DNA of 64,000 nucleotides from CAIWHR01 sp963717695 (GCA_963717695.1 CAVQWR010000003.1:806001-870000), one strand, 5' to 3'. Counted from the stretch's first letter, positions 1 to 9,387 are shown. Notes: generated from the letters alone by a model not told the origin. Made by a program: numbers and translations.

Positions 1-612
1 GGCCACGATGTCGGTCAGGTAGAACTCGTGCTGGGCATTGTCGTCGCGCAGTGCGCCGATCCAGCGCTGCAGGAGCTGGGTTGGCGCCGCGAGCGCGCCG
101 GTGTAGATCTCGTCAATGGCGCGCTCGGCGGGCGAGGCATCCTTGTCCTCGACGATCGCACGCACGCCGCCGCTCTCATCGCGGACGATTCGACCGAGGC
201 CGGACGGATCCGGCACCCGCGCGGTCAGCAGCGCGAGGCGGCCGGCGCCCGCATTCTGCGCGAGACGGGCAAAGGTGTCGGCGGGAATCAGCGGACAGTC
301 GCCATTGGCGACGACGGTCACGCCGTCCGGCGGCAGCGCGGCAAGCGCGACCCGCACCGCATCGCCGGTGCCGCGCGGCGGGTCCTGCAACACGACCGTG
401 AGATCGGGCGCGGCGAGCTCGGCGCGCACCGCCTCGGCACCGTGGCCGATCACGAGGCAGAGTGCGCGGGGGCTAAGCTCGCGGGTCGCGGCGAGCACGT
501 GCGCGACGAGCGGCCGGCCCGCGAGCTCGTGCAGCGCCTTGGGCCGTGCCGAGTGCATGCGCTTGCCCTGGCCGGCGGCCATGACGACGATCTGCAGAGG
601 TTGCGAAGCCAC
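1..612 (-). CDS. glmU: GlmU, UDP-GlcNAc pyrophosphorylase/acetyltransferase (N-terminal part)
   Basis: This is the first 204 codons of the bifunctional enzyme that makes UDP-N-acetylglucosamine for peptidoglycan and LPS; the gene runs off the left edge. The chosen GTG at 610-612 gives an N-terminus that leads straight into the nucleotidyltransferase motif VVMAAGQGKRMHS...PK at about residues 9-24. The uridyl-binding segment QDPPRGTGDAV and the NGDCPL motif follow. Only the pyrophosphorylase domain is in the window; the left-handed beta-helix acetyltransferase domain lies outside. No strong ribosome-binding site precedes the GTG. In related bacteria glmU often follows the atp operon; here about 8 kb separates the two. 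Confidence 0.93.
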   Translation of the reverse strand, partial: MASQPLQIVVMAAGQGKRMHSARPKALHELAGRPLVAHVLAATRELSPRALCLVIGHGAEAVRAELAAPDLTVVLQDPPRGTGDAVRVALAALPPDGVTVVANGDCPLIPADTFARLAQNAGAGRLALLTARVPDPSGLGRIVRDESGGVRAIVEDKDASPAERAIDEIYTGALAAPTQLLQRWIGALRDDNAQHEFYLTDIVA

Positions 613-783
613 GGGGGAGTGAGCGGGAAACGAGCGGCGGCGAACGGCGTTACATGATACGACATCGCGCCTGCCGGGATCGGCCGCGCAGCCGGGCCGG
701 GCCAGCGCCCAGCGCAAGAAGGCGCGCCGAGTGCGGCGCGTGTCGTCAGCGAACGGCGCCGCGACGACGGCGAGGGCGGAACC

Positions 784-1053
784 TCAGCGCGTGCCGGTCT
801 TTTCGCGCAGGCGGAAGACCTGGGCGGACTGCGGTGCGCCCGCCGGCGCCGCGCTTAGCATTCCGAGGATCGCGGTCATGTCGAAGGTGTCGACATGGCG
901 CGGCACGGCCTGCGTGCTGCACTCGAGAACCTCGCAGTGGTGATACATCTGCCGCAGCCGGCGTTCCGCGTCCGACTGGGTCGCGGCGACGATCGAAATG
1001 TTCTCGACCTTGTGTCCTGTCCGGGTCCTGATGTGAAAGCCGAAGCGGATCAT
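784..1053 (-). CDS. Small conserved-looking hypothetical protein (89 aa)
   Basis: I do not recognise a family. The ATG at 1051-1053 is chosen because AGGAGG lies seven bases upstream (1061-1066, complement). An upstream in-frame ATG at 1125 would add 24 residues and has no such site. The protein begins MIRFGFHIRTRTGHKVENI and has a helical middle (DAERRLRQMYHHCEVLEC) with two cysteines. Its tail is Ala/Pro-rich and low in complexity. There is no signal peptide or membrane segment. It lies between glmU and the glpD/HAD pair on the same strand but well separated, so it is probably transcribed alone. Confidence 0.7.
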   Translation of the reverse strand: MIRFGFHIRTRTGHKVENISIVAATQSDAERRLRQMYHHCEVLECSTQAVPRHVDTFDMTAILGMLSAAPAGAPQSAQVFRLREKTGTR

Positions 1054-1414
1054 CGCCTTGCCTCCTCGCCCTTGGGTGCGCGGCACTGTCGTCAACTCGG
1101 CCTCCCGAAAAGGCGGCCTCGTCACCCAGTTGTATTCATCAAAGGCCCAGTACGATGCAATTATTGTTCCCGTCGGTGCATTGCCCGACGAGAGGCTTGG
1201 CTGGGTGGCACGGGTGCCGTCGGCGTATCGTGAGGCATTCCAATAACCACCGTCCGGCCTTCCAACTGCGGACAGTGAGCGCTCACATCCGCCCCGACCA
1301 CAAGCCCCTTTCGCCTATGAGGAAATCACCCCGGGGCAGCGCGTCGCGCTGCCGCCCGCTGTCACCTACACGCTGTCTGCGTCGCGCGCAGTGGCGGCCG
1401 CGGACGAGGGGCGG
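1054..1414. other. Intergenic region with no supported gene
   Basis: These 361 bases separate the small hypothetical gene from the HAD gene. The part next to 1054 holds the hypothetical gene's strong ribosome-binding site and presumably its promoter. A 62-codon plus-strand frame at 1058-1246 overlaps that leader antisense; nothing about it looks like a family I know. I see no convincing terminator hairpin, repeat or RNA gene. Confidence 0.5.
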
Positions 1415-2231
1415 TCAAGGCTGGAGCAGGAAGTCGACCAGCTCGGCGAACCCCGCGCCGGCCGCCCGATCGGTCACGTAGCGCGGCAGCGTCGGGATCC
1501 GGCCCGCGAATTCCCGCACGTTCGCCACCCCGACCGCGTGCGGAAAGAAGGCGAACATCGGCGCGTCGTTCGGCGAGTCGCCGACGAACACGAAGTGCTC
1601 CCGCTCGCGCATCGAGCGCGGTCGCGAAGACTTCGGCGAGAAGCGTGCGGACCATCGACAGCTTGTCGTAGCGGCCGAACCAGCCGTTGACGTGGATCGA
1701 GCTCACCTTCGCCGTCATCCCCTCGGCTTCCATCAGCGCGACGATGCGGTCGATCTCAGCCGCGGGCAGCGGCGGGACGTCCTCGCGAAAATCGATGGCG
1801 AGGTCGGCCTCGCGATAGAGCTGGTCGGATGCGAGCGCGCACCCGGGCACCGCGGCCAGGATCCGGGCGCCGATCCCCGCAAGGCGCGTCCGGTTCACGA
1901 CCCGCGTCGCCTCGTCCACGAGGAAGCGCTTCACCAGCCGATGCGCGTCCTGGTCGTATCTCATGTAGAACGCGCCGTTTTCCCCGACCACGGCGTCGAC
2001 CGGCCACATGCGCGCGATGTGATCGCACCAGCCGGCGGGCCGACCGGTCACCGGGATCACCAGCTTGCCGGCTTCCCTGATCCGGCCGAGCGCCGCGTAC
2101 GCGGGGACGGTGAGTTGCCCGTGCGTGGAGAGCGTGTCGTCGATGTCGATCAGGACACCGCGGATGCCGCGCCGCACTGCATCGGGCATTGCGGCCAGCG
2201 GCTGCATCGCTGCGGGTGCGTCCGCCTTCAC
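1415..2231 (-). CDS. HAD-superfamily (type IIB/Cof-like) phosphatase, frameshifted
   Basis: A predicted soluble phosphohydrolase of about 271 aa. Motif I is GVLIDIDDTLSTHG, motif II is VTGRP, a motif III lysine lies near DKLSMVRTLL, and motif IV GDSPNDAPMF is in the C-terminal part. These are the four HAD catalytic motifs with a IIB-type cap between them. The GTG start at 2231 overlaps the glpD stop by four bases (GTGA), so it is translationally coupled to glpD. The frame breaks near 1612-1632: the N-terminal part reads to TALDA, and the motif IV part resumes one base out of phase. The span is 817 nt (3n+1), which fits one extra base. Sugar or glycerol phosphates are plausible substrates given glpD, but this is inference. 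Confidence 0.8.
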
Positions 2232-3760
2232 GCGAGCGTCGCGACCGTCTCGGCCACGCATGCGGCGACGCGAGCGCACTGCGCGTCGGTCATCCCGAGG
2301 CCGCACTTGCTGCGGCGCCACAGCACGTCGTCGGCGCTGCGCGCCCATTCCTCGCGGACGAAATAGGCGACTTCGCGCGCCGTGAGGCCATTGCCGAAGT
2401 CCTCGCCGAGATCCGCCACGCCTTTCGCATCCCCGAGGACCGTCGGCGCCAGCGAGCCGTGCCGGCGCGCAATGCCGCGCACGAGCTCCGCGGGAAGTCC
2501 CGCGTAGCGGCGCTGCATCTCCGCGACCCAGCCTGCGATGCCGCCCGCCGGGAGGTCGCCGCCCGGCAGCGTCCTGTCGAGCGTCCAGGCCGGTCCCATC
2601 GTCGGCAGCGAGGGCCGCAACTGCTCCAGGACGTGCTCGGCGAGGCGGCGGTAGGTCGTGATCTTGCCGCCGTAGACCGACAGCAGCGGCGCGCCGGTTT
2701 CGGCGCCGTCCTGCTTCAGCACGTAGTCGCGCGTGATCGCCGACGGGTCGGACTGGCCGTCGTCGTAGAGCGGGCGGATGCCGCTGAACGTCCAGACCAC
2801 GTCGGCCTTCGTGAGCGGCTTCTCGAGATAGGTATTGGCGAGCTTCAGCAGGTACTCCACCTCGGTGCCGGATATTTCCGGATGCTCGAATTCGTTGACC
2901 GGAACGTCGGTGGTGCCGATCAGCGAATACTTGTCGGCGAACGGAATCACGAACACGATCCGCTTGTCGGCGTTCTGCAGGATGTATGCGTGATCTTCCG
3001 CATGCACGCGGGGCACGACGATGTGGCTGCCCTTTACGTGGCGGACGTTCTCGCGCGACGGCGTGGCGCTGACGGTGTCGCGCACGACCTTCACCCACGG
3101 GCCGGCGACGTTGACGATCGCCTTCGCGGTCACTTCCTCGACCGGACCGCCGTCGCGCGGAACGAGCGTCGCCCGCCAGCGCTGTCCGTCCGGCCCGTCT
3201 TCGCGCTGCGCGCCGGCGAAGCGGGTGCGCACGCGGACATCGGCGCCGAGCGTGCGCGCCGACATTTCGTTGGCGACGACGAGCCGCGCGTCGTCGACGC
3301 GGGCGTCGGCGTAGACGAACCCCTTGCGGAAGTCGTGGCGCAGTCCCGCGCCCCACTTCGTCCTGGCGAGATCGACGCCGAACGAGCCGGGCAGCGTCAC
3401 GCGGCGGGAAAAGTGGTCGTACATGAAGAGGCCGATGCGCAGCATCCACGCGGGCCGCAGATGGGGCTCGTGCGGCAGCACGAACTGCAGCGGCTGGACG
3501 AGGTGCGGCGCCTGGTGCAGCACGACTTCGCGCTCGGACAGCGATTCGCGCACCAGCCGGAATTCGTAGTACTCGAGATACCGCAGTCCGCCGTGGATCA
3601 GCTTGGTGCTCCACTGCGACGTTGCCGCGGCGATGTCGTCCTGCTCGACTACCAGCACCGACAGCCCGCGGCCGGCGGCATCGCGCGCGATGCCCGCGCC
3701 GTTGATGCCCGCGCCGATGACGATGAGATCGAAGCTGTTCTTCTTGTTCGCGGTGTTCAT
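2228..3760 (-). CDS. glpD: Aerobic glycerol-3-phosphate dehydrogenase
   Basis: A 510-aa FAD-dependent, membrane-associated enzyme that oxidises sn-glycerol 3-phosphate to dihydroxyacetone phosphate and passes electrons to the quinone pool. The FAD-binding motif GAGINGAGIARDAAGRG lies at about residues 17-33. The family signature TSQWSTKLIHGGLRYLE follows, and DAO-domain motifs such as GGKITTYRRLAEHVL lie towards the C-terminus. Length fits the family (500-530 aa). The ATG at 3758-3760 gives an N-terminus just ahead of the Rossmann strand. Downstream it overlaps the HAD phosphatase by four bases; upstream it is divergent from the M20 amidohydrolase across a 135-bp gap. No glpF or glpK is in the window. 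Confidence 0.96.
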   Translation of the reverse strand: MNTANKKNSFDLIVIGAGINGAGIARDAAGRGLSVLVVEQDDIAAATSQWSTKLIHGGLRYLEYYEFRLVRESLSEREVVLHQAPHLVQPLQFVLPHEPHLRPAWMLRIGLFMYDHFSRRVTLPGSFGVDLARTKWGAGLRHDFRKGFVYADARVDDARLVVANEMSARTLGADVRVRTRFAGAQREDGPDGQRWRATLVPRDGGPVEEVTAKAIVNVAGPWVKVVRDTVSATPSRENVRHVKGSHIVVPRVHAEDHAYILQNADKRIVFVIPFADKYSLIGTTDVPVNEFEHPEISGTEVEYLLKLANTYLEKPLTKADVVWTFSGIRPLYDDGQSDPSAITRDYVLKQDGAETGAPLLSVYGGKITTYRRLAEHVLEQLRPSLPTMGPAWTLDRTLPGGDLPAGGIAGWVAEMQRRYAGLPAELVRGIARRHGSLAPTVLGDAKGVADLGEDFGNGLTAREVAYFVREEWARSADDVLWRRSKCGLGMTDAQCARVAACVAETVATLA

Positions 3761-3895
3761 GCCCGCCTCCCGGACGATGGCCCATTTTACCGCCGCGTCG
3801 CGCGCGTGGCGGCGCCCGCGCGCACGATGTTAAGCTTGGATCAACGCCGTGCCGGCGCCCGCTGTCCGCCACGACGCCCGCGAGGAGAAGCCCCG

Positions 3896-5081
3896 ATGAA
3901 GCTCGTCCCGGAAGTTGCCGCGCTCGTCGCCGACATGAAGGCATGGCGGCACCAGATCCACGCGCATCCTGAAACCGCGTTCGAGGAAAGGGTCACGAGC
4001 GCGTTCGTCGCGGAGAAGCTCGCGTTCGCTCGGTCTCGAGGTCCACACCGGACTCGCCGGCACGGGCGTGGTCGGCGTGCTGCGGCACGGCGCCGCAGCC
4101 GCCGACGGCAGCGACGCGATCGGTCTCCGCGCCGATCTCGACGCGCTTCACATCACGGAAAAGTCCGGCGTCACGCACGCGTCGAAGGTGCCGGGGAAGA
4201 TGCACGCCTGCGGCCACGACGGCCACACCGCGATGCTGCTGGGTGCCGCGGCCGCGCTCTCCCGCCGGAAGAAGCTCGACGGCACCGCGTATTTCATCTT
4301 CCAGCCCGCGGAGGAGAACGAAGGCGGCGGCCGCGTGATGGTCGAGGAGGGGCTGTTCGAGAAATTTCCGATGCGCGCCGTCTACGGCATGCACAACTGG
4401 CCGCAAAAGCCGTTCGGCACGTTCGCGCTGCGCGCGGGCCCGTTCATGGGCGCGTTCGACATCTTCGAGATCATCGCGACCGGCAAGGGCGCGCACGCCG
4501 CGATGCCCTACACGGGCAAGGATCCGATGCTCTTTGTCGCGCATGCGATCTCCGCGCTGCAGACGATCGTCTCGCGCAACCTGCATCCGCTCGACGCCGG
4601 CGTGGTCAGCATCACGCAGGTGCACGGCGGCGACACGTGGAACGTGATCCCGCAGGAAGTGGTGCTGCGCGGCACCGTGCGCACGTTCAAGCCGGAGGTG
4701 CAGGATCTGATCGAGCAGCGGATGCGCAGCATCGTCGCGGGCATCGCGGCGATGTTCGAGATGACGGCCACGGTGCGCTACGAGCGCCGCTACCCGGCCA
4801 CCGTCAACGACGAGACCGAGACGAAGCACGCGCTCGCCGCGGCGAGCGCGGTGGTCGGCGCCGCCAACGTCGAGACCGATCCCGTGCCCAACATGGGCAG
4901 CGAGGACTTCGCCTTCATGCTGCAGGCGAAGCCCGGCTGCTACGTGTGGCTGGGCGCGGGGCGCGGTCCGGACACGCCGAACGTGCACAACCCGCATTAC
5001 GACTTCAACGACGACGCGCTCGCGGTCGGCGCGAGCTACTGGGTGACGCTCGCCGAGCAGCAGCTCGCCGCGCGCGCCTGA
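3896..5081 (+). CDS. M20-family amidohydrolase (HipO/AbgB-like), frameshifted
   Basis: A zinc peptidase-like aminoacylase of about 394 aa; relatives hydrolyse N-acyl or N-benzoyl amino acids. Metal ligands are visible in HACGHDGHTAMLLGAA and QPAEENEGGGRVMVEEG, with a dimerisation domain between and a C-terminal PNMGSEDFAFML motif. The ATG at 3896 follows a GAGGAG ribosome-binding site. The frame breaks near 4022-4036: after FVAEKLA the sequence resumes one base later as GLEVHTGLAGTGVVG. Removing one T from gcgttcgctcgg restores KLASLGLEV. The span is 3n+1 nt, as expected for one extra base. It converges on the maoC-pta fusion with seven bases between the stops. The exact substrate cannot be read from sequence. 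Confidence 0.88.
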
Positions 5082-5088
5082 CGCTCGA

Positions 5089-6480
5089 CTAATCCTTCGG
5101 GATCAGCCGGGCGCGCCGCTCGTTCGCGACGATCTTCATCACCGCCGCCGACGCGAGGCGCGTGCGCACGTTGTCCGCGCGCGAGGTGAGCACGATCGGC
5201 ACGCGCGTGCCGAGCACGATGCCCGCCGAATCGGCGCCGGCGAGGTATTGCAGCTGCTTTGCGAGCATGTTGCCCGCTTCGAGATCCGGAACGAGCAGGA
5301 TGTCGGCGCGGCCCGCCACCGGCGAGCCGATCTTCTTGGTGCGCGCGGCGTCGATCGAGATGGCGTTGTCGAAGGCGAGCGGCCCGTCGAGGATGCCGCC
5401 GTCGATCTGGCCGCGGTCGGCCATCTTGCACAGCGCCGCGGCGTCGAGCGTGCTCGGAATCTTCGGGTTGATCGTCTCGATCGCCGACAGGATGGCGACG
5501 CGGGGCCGGGCGACGCCGAGGACGTGCGCGAGGTCGATCGCGTTCTGGCAGATGTCGACCTTGTCCTCGAGCGTCGGATACATGTTGATCGCGGCGTCGG
5601 TCACCATCAGCAGCCGCGGGTAGGTCGGGCACGTCCATCACGAACACGTGCGAGATGCGGCGCGCGGTGCGCAGGCCCGCCGCGCTGGACACGACGGCGC
5701 CCATCAGCTCGTCGGTGTGAAGGCTTCCCTTCATCAGCGCGTCGACGTTGCCGGCGCGGGCGAGCTCGACCGCCTTCGCCGCCGCGGCGTGACTGTGCTC
5801 GACCGGCACGATCTGGTAGGGCGAGAGGTCGATGCTCTCCGCGCGGGCGACGGCGCGGATGCGCGCTTCGGGCCCCACCAGCACCGGGACGATCAGACCG
5901 CGCTTCGCGGCCTCGATCGGGCCCAGCAGCGAATCACGGTCGCACGGATGCACGATCGCGCAGGTGATGGGCGGAAGCCCTTCGCACTGCTTGAAGAGCT
6001 TCGCGAACCCGTCGTTGCGGCGCAGGATGAACTGCGGTGTCGCGACGTCGGAGTAGGCGATGCGCTCCGTAGGCGCCTTGACGATCGCGATGCCGTCGAC
6101 GAGCTTCACGCCGTGCTGGTTCGTGCACGTGCACGCGAAGTCGATCGTGTGCGTGCGCTTGTGCTTGGCCTTGGCGGTCACCGTCGCGGTCAGCGTGTCG
6201 CCGACCTGGCAGGCGCCGGCGTAGCGCACTGCGGTGCCGACGATCGCGCTGCCTGGTCCGGGCAAGCGTCGGTTGAGGAGGCCGGCGACGAGCGCGACGG
6301 CCGCCGCGCCCTGCGCGCGAAATCCGGTCCTCCGGCGGTGCCGCCTTCGAGGTGGAAGCCCTCGACGTCGCCCGCCGCGAGCGCCAGCGCCTCGACGTCG
6401 GGGGTCGTCAGCGTGCGGCTCACGGTCTCCGTGGTGCCGAGCGCGATCTCGTCGAACGTGCGGTTGGAAAGCTGTGACAT
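5089..6480 (-). CDS. Bifunctional MaoC-type enoyl-CoA hydratase / phosphate acetyltransferase, two frameshifts
   Basis: An N-terminal MaoC hot-dog domain (about residues 1-140) is fused to a phosphate acetyl/butyryltransferase domain (about 150-463). The MaoC part keeps the catalytic Asp/His pair in AGDVEGFH, expected of (R)-specific enoyl-CoA hydratases. The transferase part has PVLVGPEARI, the KGSLHTDELMG motif, GVARPRVAILSA and a C-terminal GTRVPIVLTSRAD. Two compensating frameshifts are present. A missing base near 6315-6330 follows LEGGTAGGPDF. An extra base near 5625-5640 sits between FVMDVPD and YPRLLMVTDAA. The total stays at 1392 nt. It lies 15 nt downstream of the DUF3141 gene and is clearly in its operon. 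The acetate kinase gene I expect beside such fusions is absent. Confidence 0.87.
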
Positions 6481-6495
6481 GGCGGCCTCGGCGCT

Positions 6496-8826
6496 CTAGG
6501 CGCGTGCGCGCTCGCGACGCGTGGCGCCGCGTCTTGCGGCCGGAGCGCGCGGCGCCGCCTTGGTCGCCGCGACGCGCGGCACAGGCAGCAGCGAACGCAA
6601 TTCCGCGACGAGCGCGCGCTGCCGCTCGTCCATCGCGAAGTGCGTCTGCATCACGTCGAGCAGTTGATGCGCATGGCGGCGGTCGGCGCCGCTCCGGAGG
6701 AGCTTCGGCAGCGCGCGCTTTGCGCGCTCCGGCTCGAACTCGACCACGATCGTTTCCTCGTGCATCAGGCGGCGGAATTCGTCCTCGGAGATGCGGTCGA
6801 GCAGGTGCGCCGGGGCGACCAGCTCGCGCACCCGCTGCATCTGCGCGAGCTTGCGCTTGCCGCCGCCCGCCTTCGACATCAGCAGCGCGATGCGCACGTA
6901 GCCCTCGGCGGGACTGCCTTCCTCGATGGTGTCCAGCACCTGCCGCACCGCCGGCACCGTGCGCGGGTCGAACCGCGTGGCGCGCCGGATCACGCGCTGC
7001 TGATCGGCGACGTTGAGCGAGAGCAGGTTGCCGTAGACGTGGAAGAACGCCGCCTCGGCCGTGGCGTCGCGCAGGTCGCGATAGAGGTCGAGCCACGCCG
7101 TCACGAAGTCGCTCGCGAGTTTCTCGGCGCGCCGTCCGGCCGCATCCGGCCGCAGCGTCTTGCGGTTGTTCCGGGCAACGTTCGCGAGGAAGGGCAACGG
7201 CGCAAGCCAGGGATTGCGGTCGGACAGTGCCCAGCGCTCGACGCGCAGCGGATGGAATTCGCGCATCGTGCGCGCGAGCCATTCCGGGACGAGCTGGCGC
7301 ACGACGGGGCGCGCGAGCAGCTCGTAGGCGCGCTCGGACAGCTCCGAGAGCGCCGCGACCGCCTCGAACGGCCGCTCGTCGACGCGGTCGTACTTCTGCA
7401 TCTTGCGCAGGTCCTCGAGGTTGCGCTCGACGATCGTGACGTCGTAGCTCGCGGCGCCGCGCGCGCCGCGCACTTCGCGGATGTCCATGCCGTAGAGGCC
7501 GGGCGGCAGCTGCTGGATGCTGCGCAGGAGCTCGACGATCTGCGCGTGCTCCTTCTTGGCGACCGCGCCCGAGACGAAGATGCCGAGGTGCCCGATGTCC
7601 TCGTGCAGCAGCCCGACGATGGTCTGGCCGTTGGCCTTGATCTCGTCGGTCGACGAGTACAGGTCGCCGATCCAGTTGAACGCCTGCTGCGGCGGCGTGA
7701 TGTTGTCGCCCATGGACGCGAACACGATGATCGGCGACTTGATCGACTTGAGATCGAAGAAGCGGCCCGGCCCGAGGCGCGCCTCGCCCGCGGAAAGCTT
7801 GTTGCCGACGAAGAGGTTGTTGACGATCCAGTGGATCTCCTCGTCGTTGAAGAGATAGAAGCCGCCCCACCACCGCTCGAACTCGAGAAAGCGCTCGGGC
7901 TCGGTGTCGATGTTGGAGTACAGGTGGAAGTACTTGCTCCACAGCGTGTTCGCCGGATTGAGCCGCTCGAAATTGGCGACGAGGTGCGCGCCGTCGAACT
8001 TGCCGCCGCCGAGATCGCTCGCGAGGAGCGCGAGCCACGTGCCGCCCAAGAGGCCGCCCGCGAAGCGCATCGGGTTCTCGCCGTCGTTGCCCGCCCAGTA
8101 CGACATCGGCGCGCCGTTGATCACGCAGGGGCCGGCGATGTCAGGCCGCGAGGCCGCGAGCATCATCACCGCCCAGCCGCCCTGGCAGTTGCCGACCAGC
8201 ACCGGCTTCGGGCTGGCCGGGTGCCGCGCCGCGACGACGCGGACGAACTCGGCCTCCGCGTCGGTCACGTCGGCGAGCGTCTGGCCCGGCTCCGGGTCCG
8301 GGTAGAAGATGACGAAGTACACCGGATGACCCGCCTTCAGCGCGACGCCGACTTCCGAGTCTTCCTTGAAGCCGCCGATGCCGGGGCCGTGTCCCGCGCG
8401 CGGGTCGATGATGATGAACGGCCGCAGCGTGTCGTCGATCGCCATCCCGCGCGGCGGGATGATCCGCACCAGCGCGTAGTTGACCGGGCGCGCGAGCGTG
8501 CGGCCGTCGGCGAGAAGCTCGTACTCGTAGTGCAGGAGCGGCGGCTTGCCCGCAGCTTCGTGCGCGATCCAGTTGTTGCCGCGCTGGCGCAGCGTGTCCC
8601 AGAACAGCACCGAGCGCTGCGCCGCGTCGACGCCGTAGAGCCATGCGTCCTGCCAGAGCTCCAGCGGGGATTTCGGCAGCGCCGCCGTTTCCGCGTACGC
8701 GGCAGCCGCCGCGCGGGTCGACGTCGCGAAGCGCTCGTGGGCAGCGCGCAAGCGGCGCTCGAGCACCGTGCCGACGGAGCGCGAGATGCGCGAAGCGCGA
8801 TCGATCGTGGTGTTGAGGTCAGCCAT
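6496..8826 (-). CDS. DUF3141 alpha/beta hydrolase, PHA-synthase-like (776 aa)
   Basis: A large protein of the DUF3141 family, distantly related to polyhydroxyalkanoate synthases. The N-terminal ~100 residues are helical. An alpha/beta-hydrolase core follows (about 110-430), then a ~340-residue helical C-terminal region with a basic Ala/Arg tail. The nucleophile elbow reads LVGNCQGGW, a G-x-C-x-G box as in PhaC, with the cysteine near residue 214. Candidate triad partners are Asp in ASMGDNITPP (about 374) and His in HEDIGHLG (about 413). No membrane segment is seen. The ATG at 8824-8826 is chosen from the start of recognisable sequence. It leads the operon with the MaoC-PTA fusion 15 nt downstream. 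Whether it polymerises, hydrolyses or transfers acyl groups is unknown. Confidence 0.9.
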   Translation of the reverse strand: MADLNTTIDRASRISRSVGTVLERRLRAAHERFATSTRAAAAAYAETAALPKSPLELWQDAWLYGVDAAQRSVLFWDTLRQRGNNWIAHEAAGKPPLLHYEYELLADGRTLARPVNYALVRIIPPRGMAIDDTLRPFIIIDPRAGHGPGIGGFKEDSEVGVALKAGHPVYFVIFYPDPEPGQTLADVTDAEAEFVRVVAARHPASPKPVLVGNCQGGWAVMMLAASRPDIAGPCVINGAPMSYWAGNDGENPMRFAGGLLGGTWLALLASDLGGGKFDGAHLVANFERLNPANTLWSKYFHLYSNIDTEPERFLEFERWWGGFYLFNDEEIHWIVNNLFVGNKLSAGEARLGPGRFFDLKSIKSPIIVFASMGDNITPPQQAFNWIGDLYSSTDEIKANGQTIVGLLHEDIGHLGIFVSGAVAKKEHAQIVELLRSIQQLPPGLYGMDIREVRGARGAASYDVTIVERNLEDLRKMQKYDRVDERPFEAVAALSELSERAYELLARPVVRQLVPEWLARTMREFHPLRVERWALSDRNPWLAPLPFLANVARNNRKTLRPDAAGRRAEKLASDFVTAWLDLYRDLRDATAEAAFFHVYGNLLSLNVADQQRVIRRATRFDPRTVPAVRQVLDTIEEGSPAEGYVRIALLMSKAGGGKRKLAQMQRVRELVAPAHLLDRISEDEFRRLMHEETIVVEFEPERAKRALPKLLRSGADRRHAHQLLDVMQTHFAMDERQRALVAELRSLLPVPRVAATKAAPRAPAARRGATRRERARA

Positions 8827-8846
8827 GGGACCCTCGGCAGAACAAA

Positions 8847-8859
8847 TGCTGCAATGCAA
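8847..8859. promoter_or_regulatory. Candidate PhaR/PhbF operator
   Basis: The plus strand reads tgctgcaatgcaa, which fits TG-N-TGC-N3-GCAA exactly. As I recall, this is the motif proposed for the PHB regulator PhbF/PhaR in betaproteobacteria. It sits 21-33 bases upstream of the DUF3141 start, in a leader of about 75 bp, where a repressor would be expected. The match is short, so chance cannot be excluded. Confidence 0.45.
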
Positions 8860-8901
8860 CATCCTACGCCAACGCCAGTGTCGGCTGCCACCCGGCCGGT
8901 C

Positions 8902-8931
8902 AAACAAAAAGGGCGGCCTCGGGCCGCCCTT
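8902..8931 (-). terminator. Rho-independent terminator of the atp operon
   Basis: A perfect 10-bp stem (8909-8918 with 8922-8931) and a three-base loop lie 23 nt after the atpC stop. Read on the minus strand, the stem is followed by TTTTTGTTTG. This is a textbook intrinsic terminator between atpC and the DUF3141 leader. Confidence 0.88.
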
Positions 8932-8953
8932 CGGAGTAGCGCGGCGCGCCGGC

Positions 8954-9376
8954 TCAGGCGCGGTGCCGCAGCTTGCGGATCGCCTCGAGCTGCGCGACCG
9001 CGATGCTGAGCTCGGCTTCGGCCTGCGCGACTTCCTCGCGCGAGGTCTTGTTCTGCATCGCCTCCTGGGCGGCGCGCTTGGCTTCGAGCGCGGCCTTCTC
9101 GTCGAGGTCGTGCGCACGGATCGCGGTGTCGGCGAGCACGGTGACGTGCGCCGGCTGGACCTCGAGGAAGCCGCCCTGCACGAACACGATCTCCTCGTTC
9201 GCCTGGCCGGGGATCTTGATGCGCACGGCGCCCGGCTTGATCTGGGTGAGCAACGGCGTGTGCCGGGGATAGATGCCGAGCTCGCCCATGACGCCGGGCA
9301 GCACGACGAATTCCGCGTCACCGGAGAAGATCTGCTCCTCCGCGCTGACGACGTCGACCTTGATCGTGTGGGTCAT
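8954..9376 (-). CDS. atpC: ATP synthase F1 subunit epsilon
   Basis: A 140-aa subunit of the central stalk that couples rotation to catalysis and inhibits ATP hydrolysis. The N-terminal beta-sandwich is recognisable from SAEEQIFSGDAEFVVLPG and GELGIYPRHTPLL. The C-terminal helical hairpin (DEKAALEAKRAAQEAM onward) is complete. The start ATG at 9374-9376 is 11 nt after the atpD stop. It is the last gene of the atp operon, followed by a strong terminator. Confidence 0.97.
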   Translation of the reverse strand: MTHTIKVDVVSAEEQIFSGDAEFVVLPGVMGELGIYPRHTPLLTQIKPGAVRIKIPGQANEEIVFVQGGFLEVQPAHVTVLADTAIRAHDLDEKAALEAKRAAQEAMQNKTSREEVAQAEAELSIAVAQLEAIRKLRHRA

Positions 9377-9387
9377 GGGATGTCCGC

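Noticed and set aside
1058..1246. 62-codon plus-strand frame
   Set aside because: It lies antisense over the leader of the small hypothetical gene, has no ribosome-binding site of note and no recognisable sequence.
1362..3944. Large frame containing the start of the HAD protein fused to a long Arg-rich segment
   Set aside because: Only the HAD part is real; the rest is a shifted reading of glpD.
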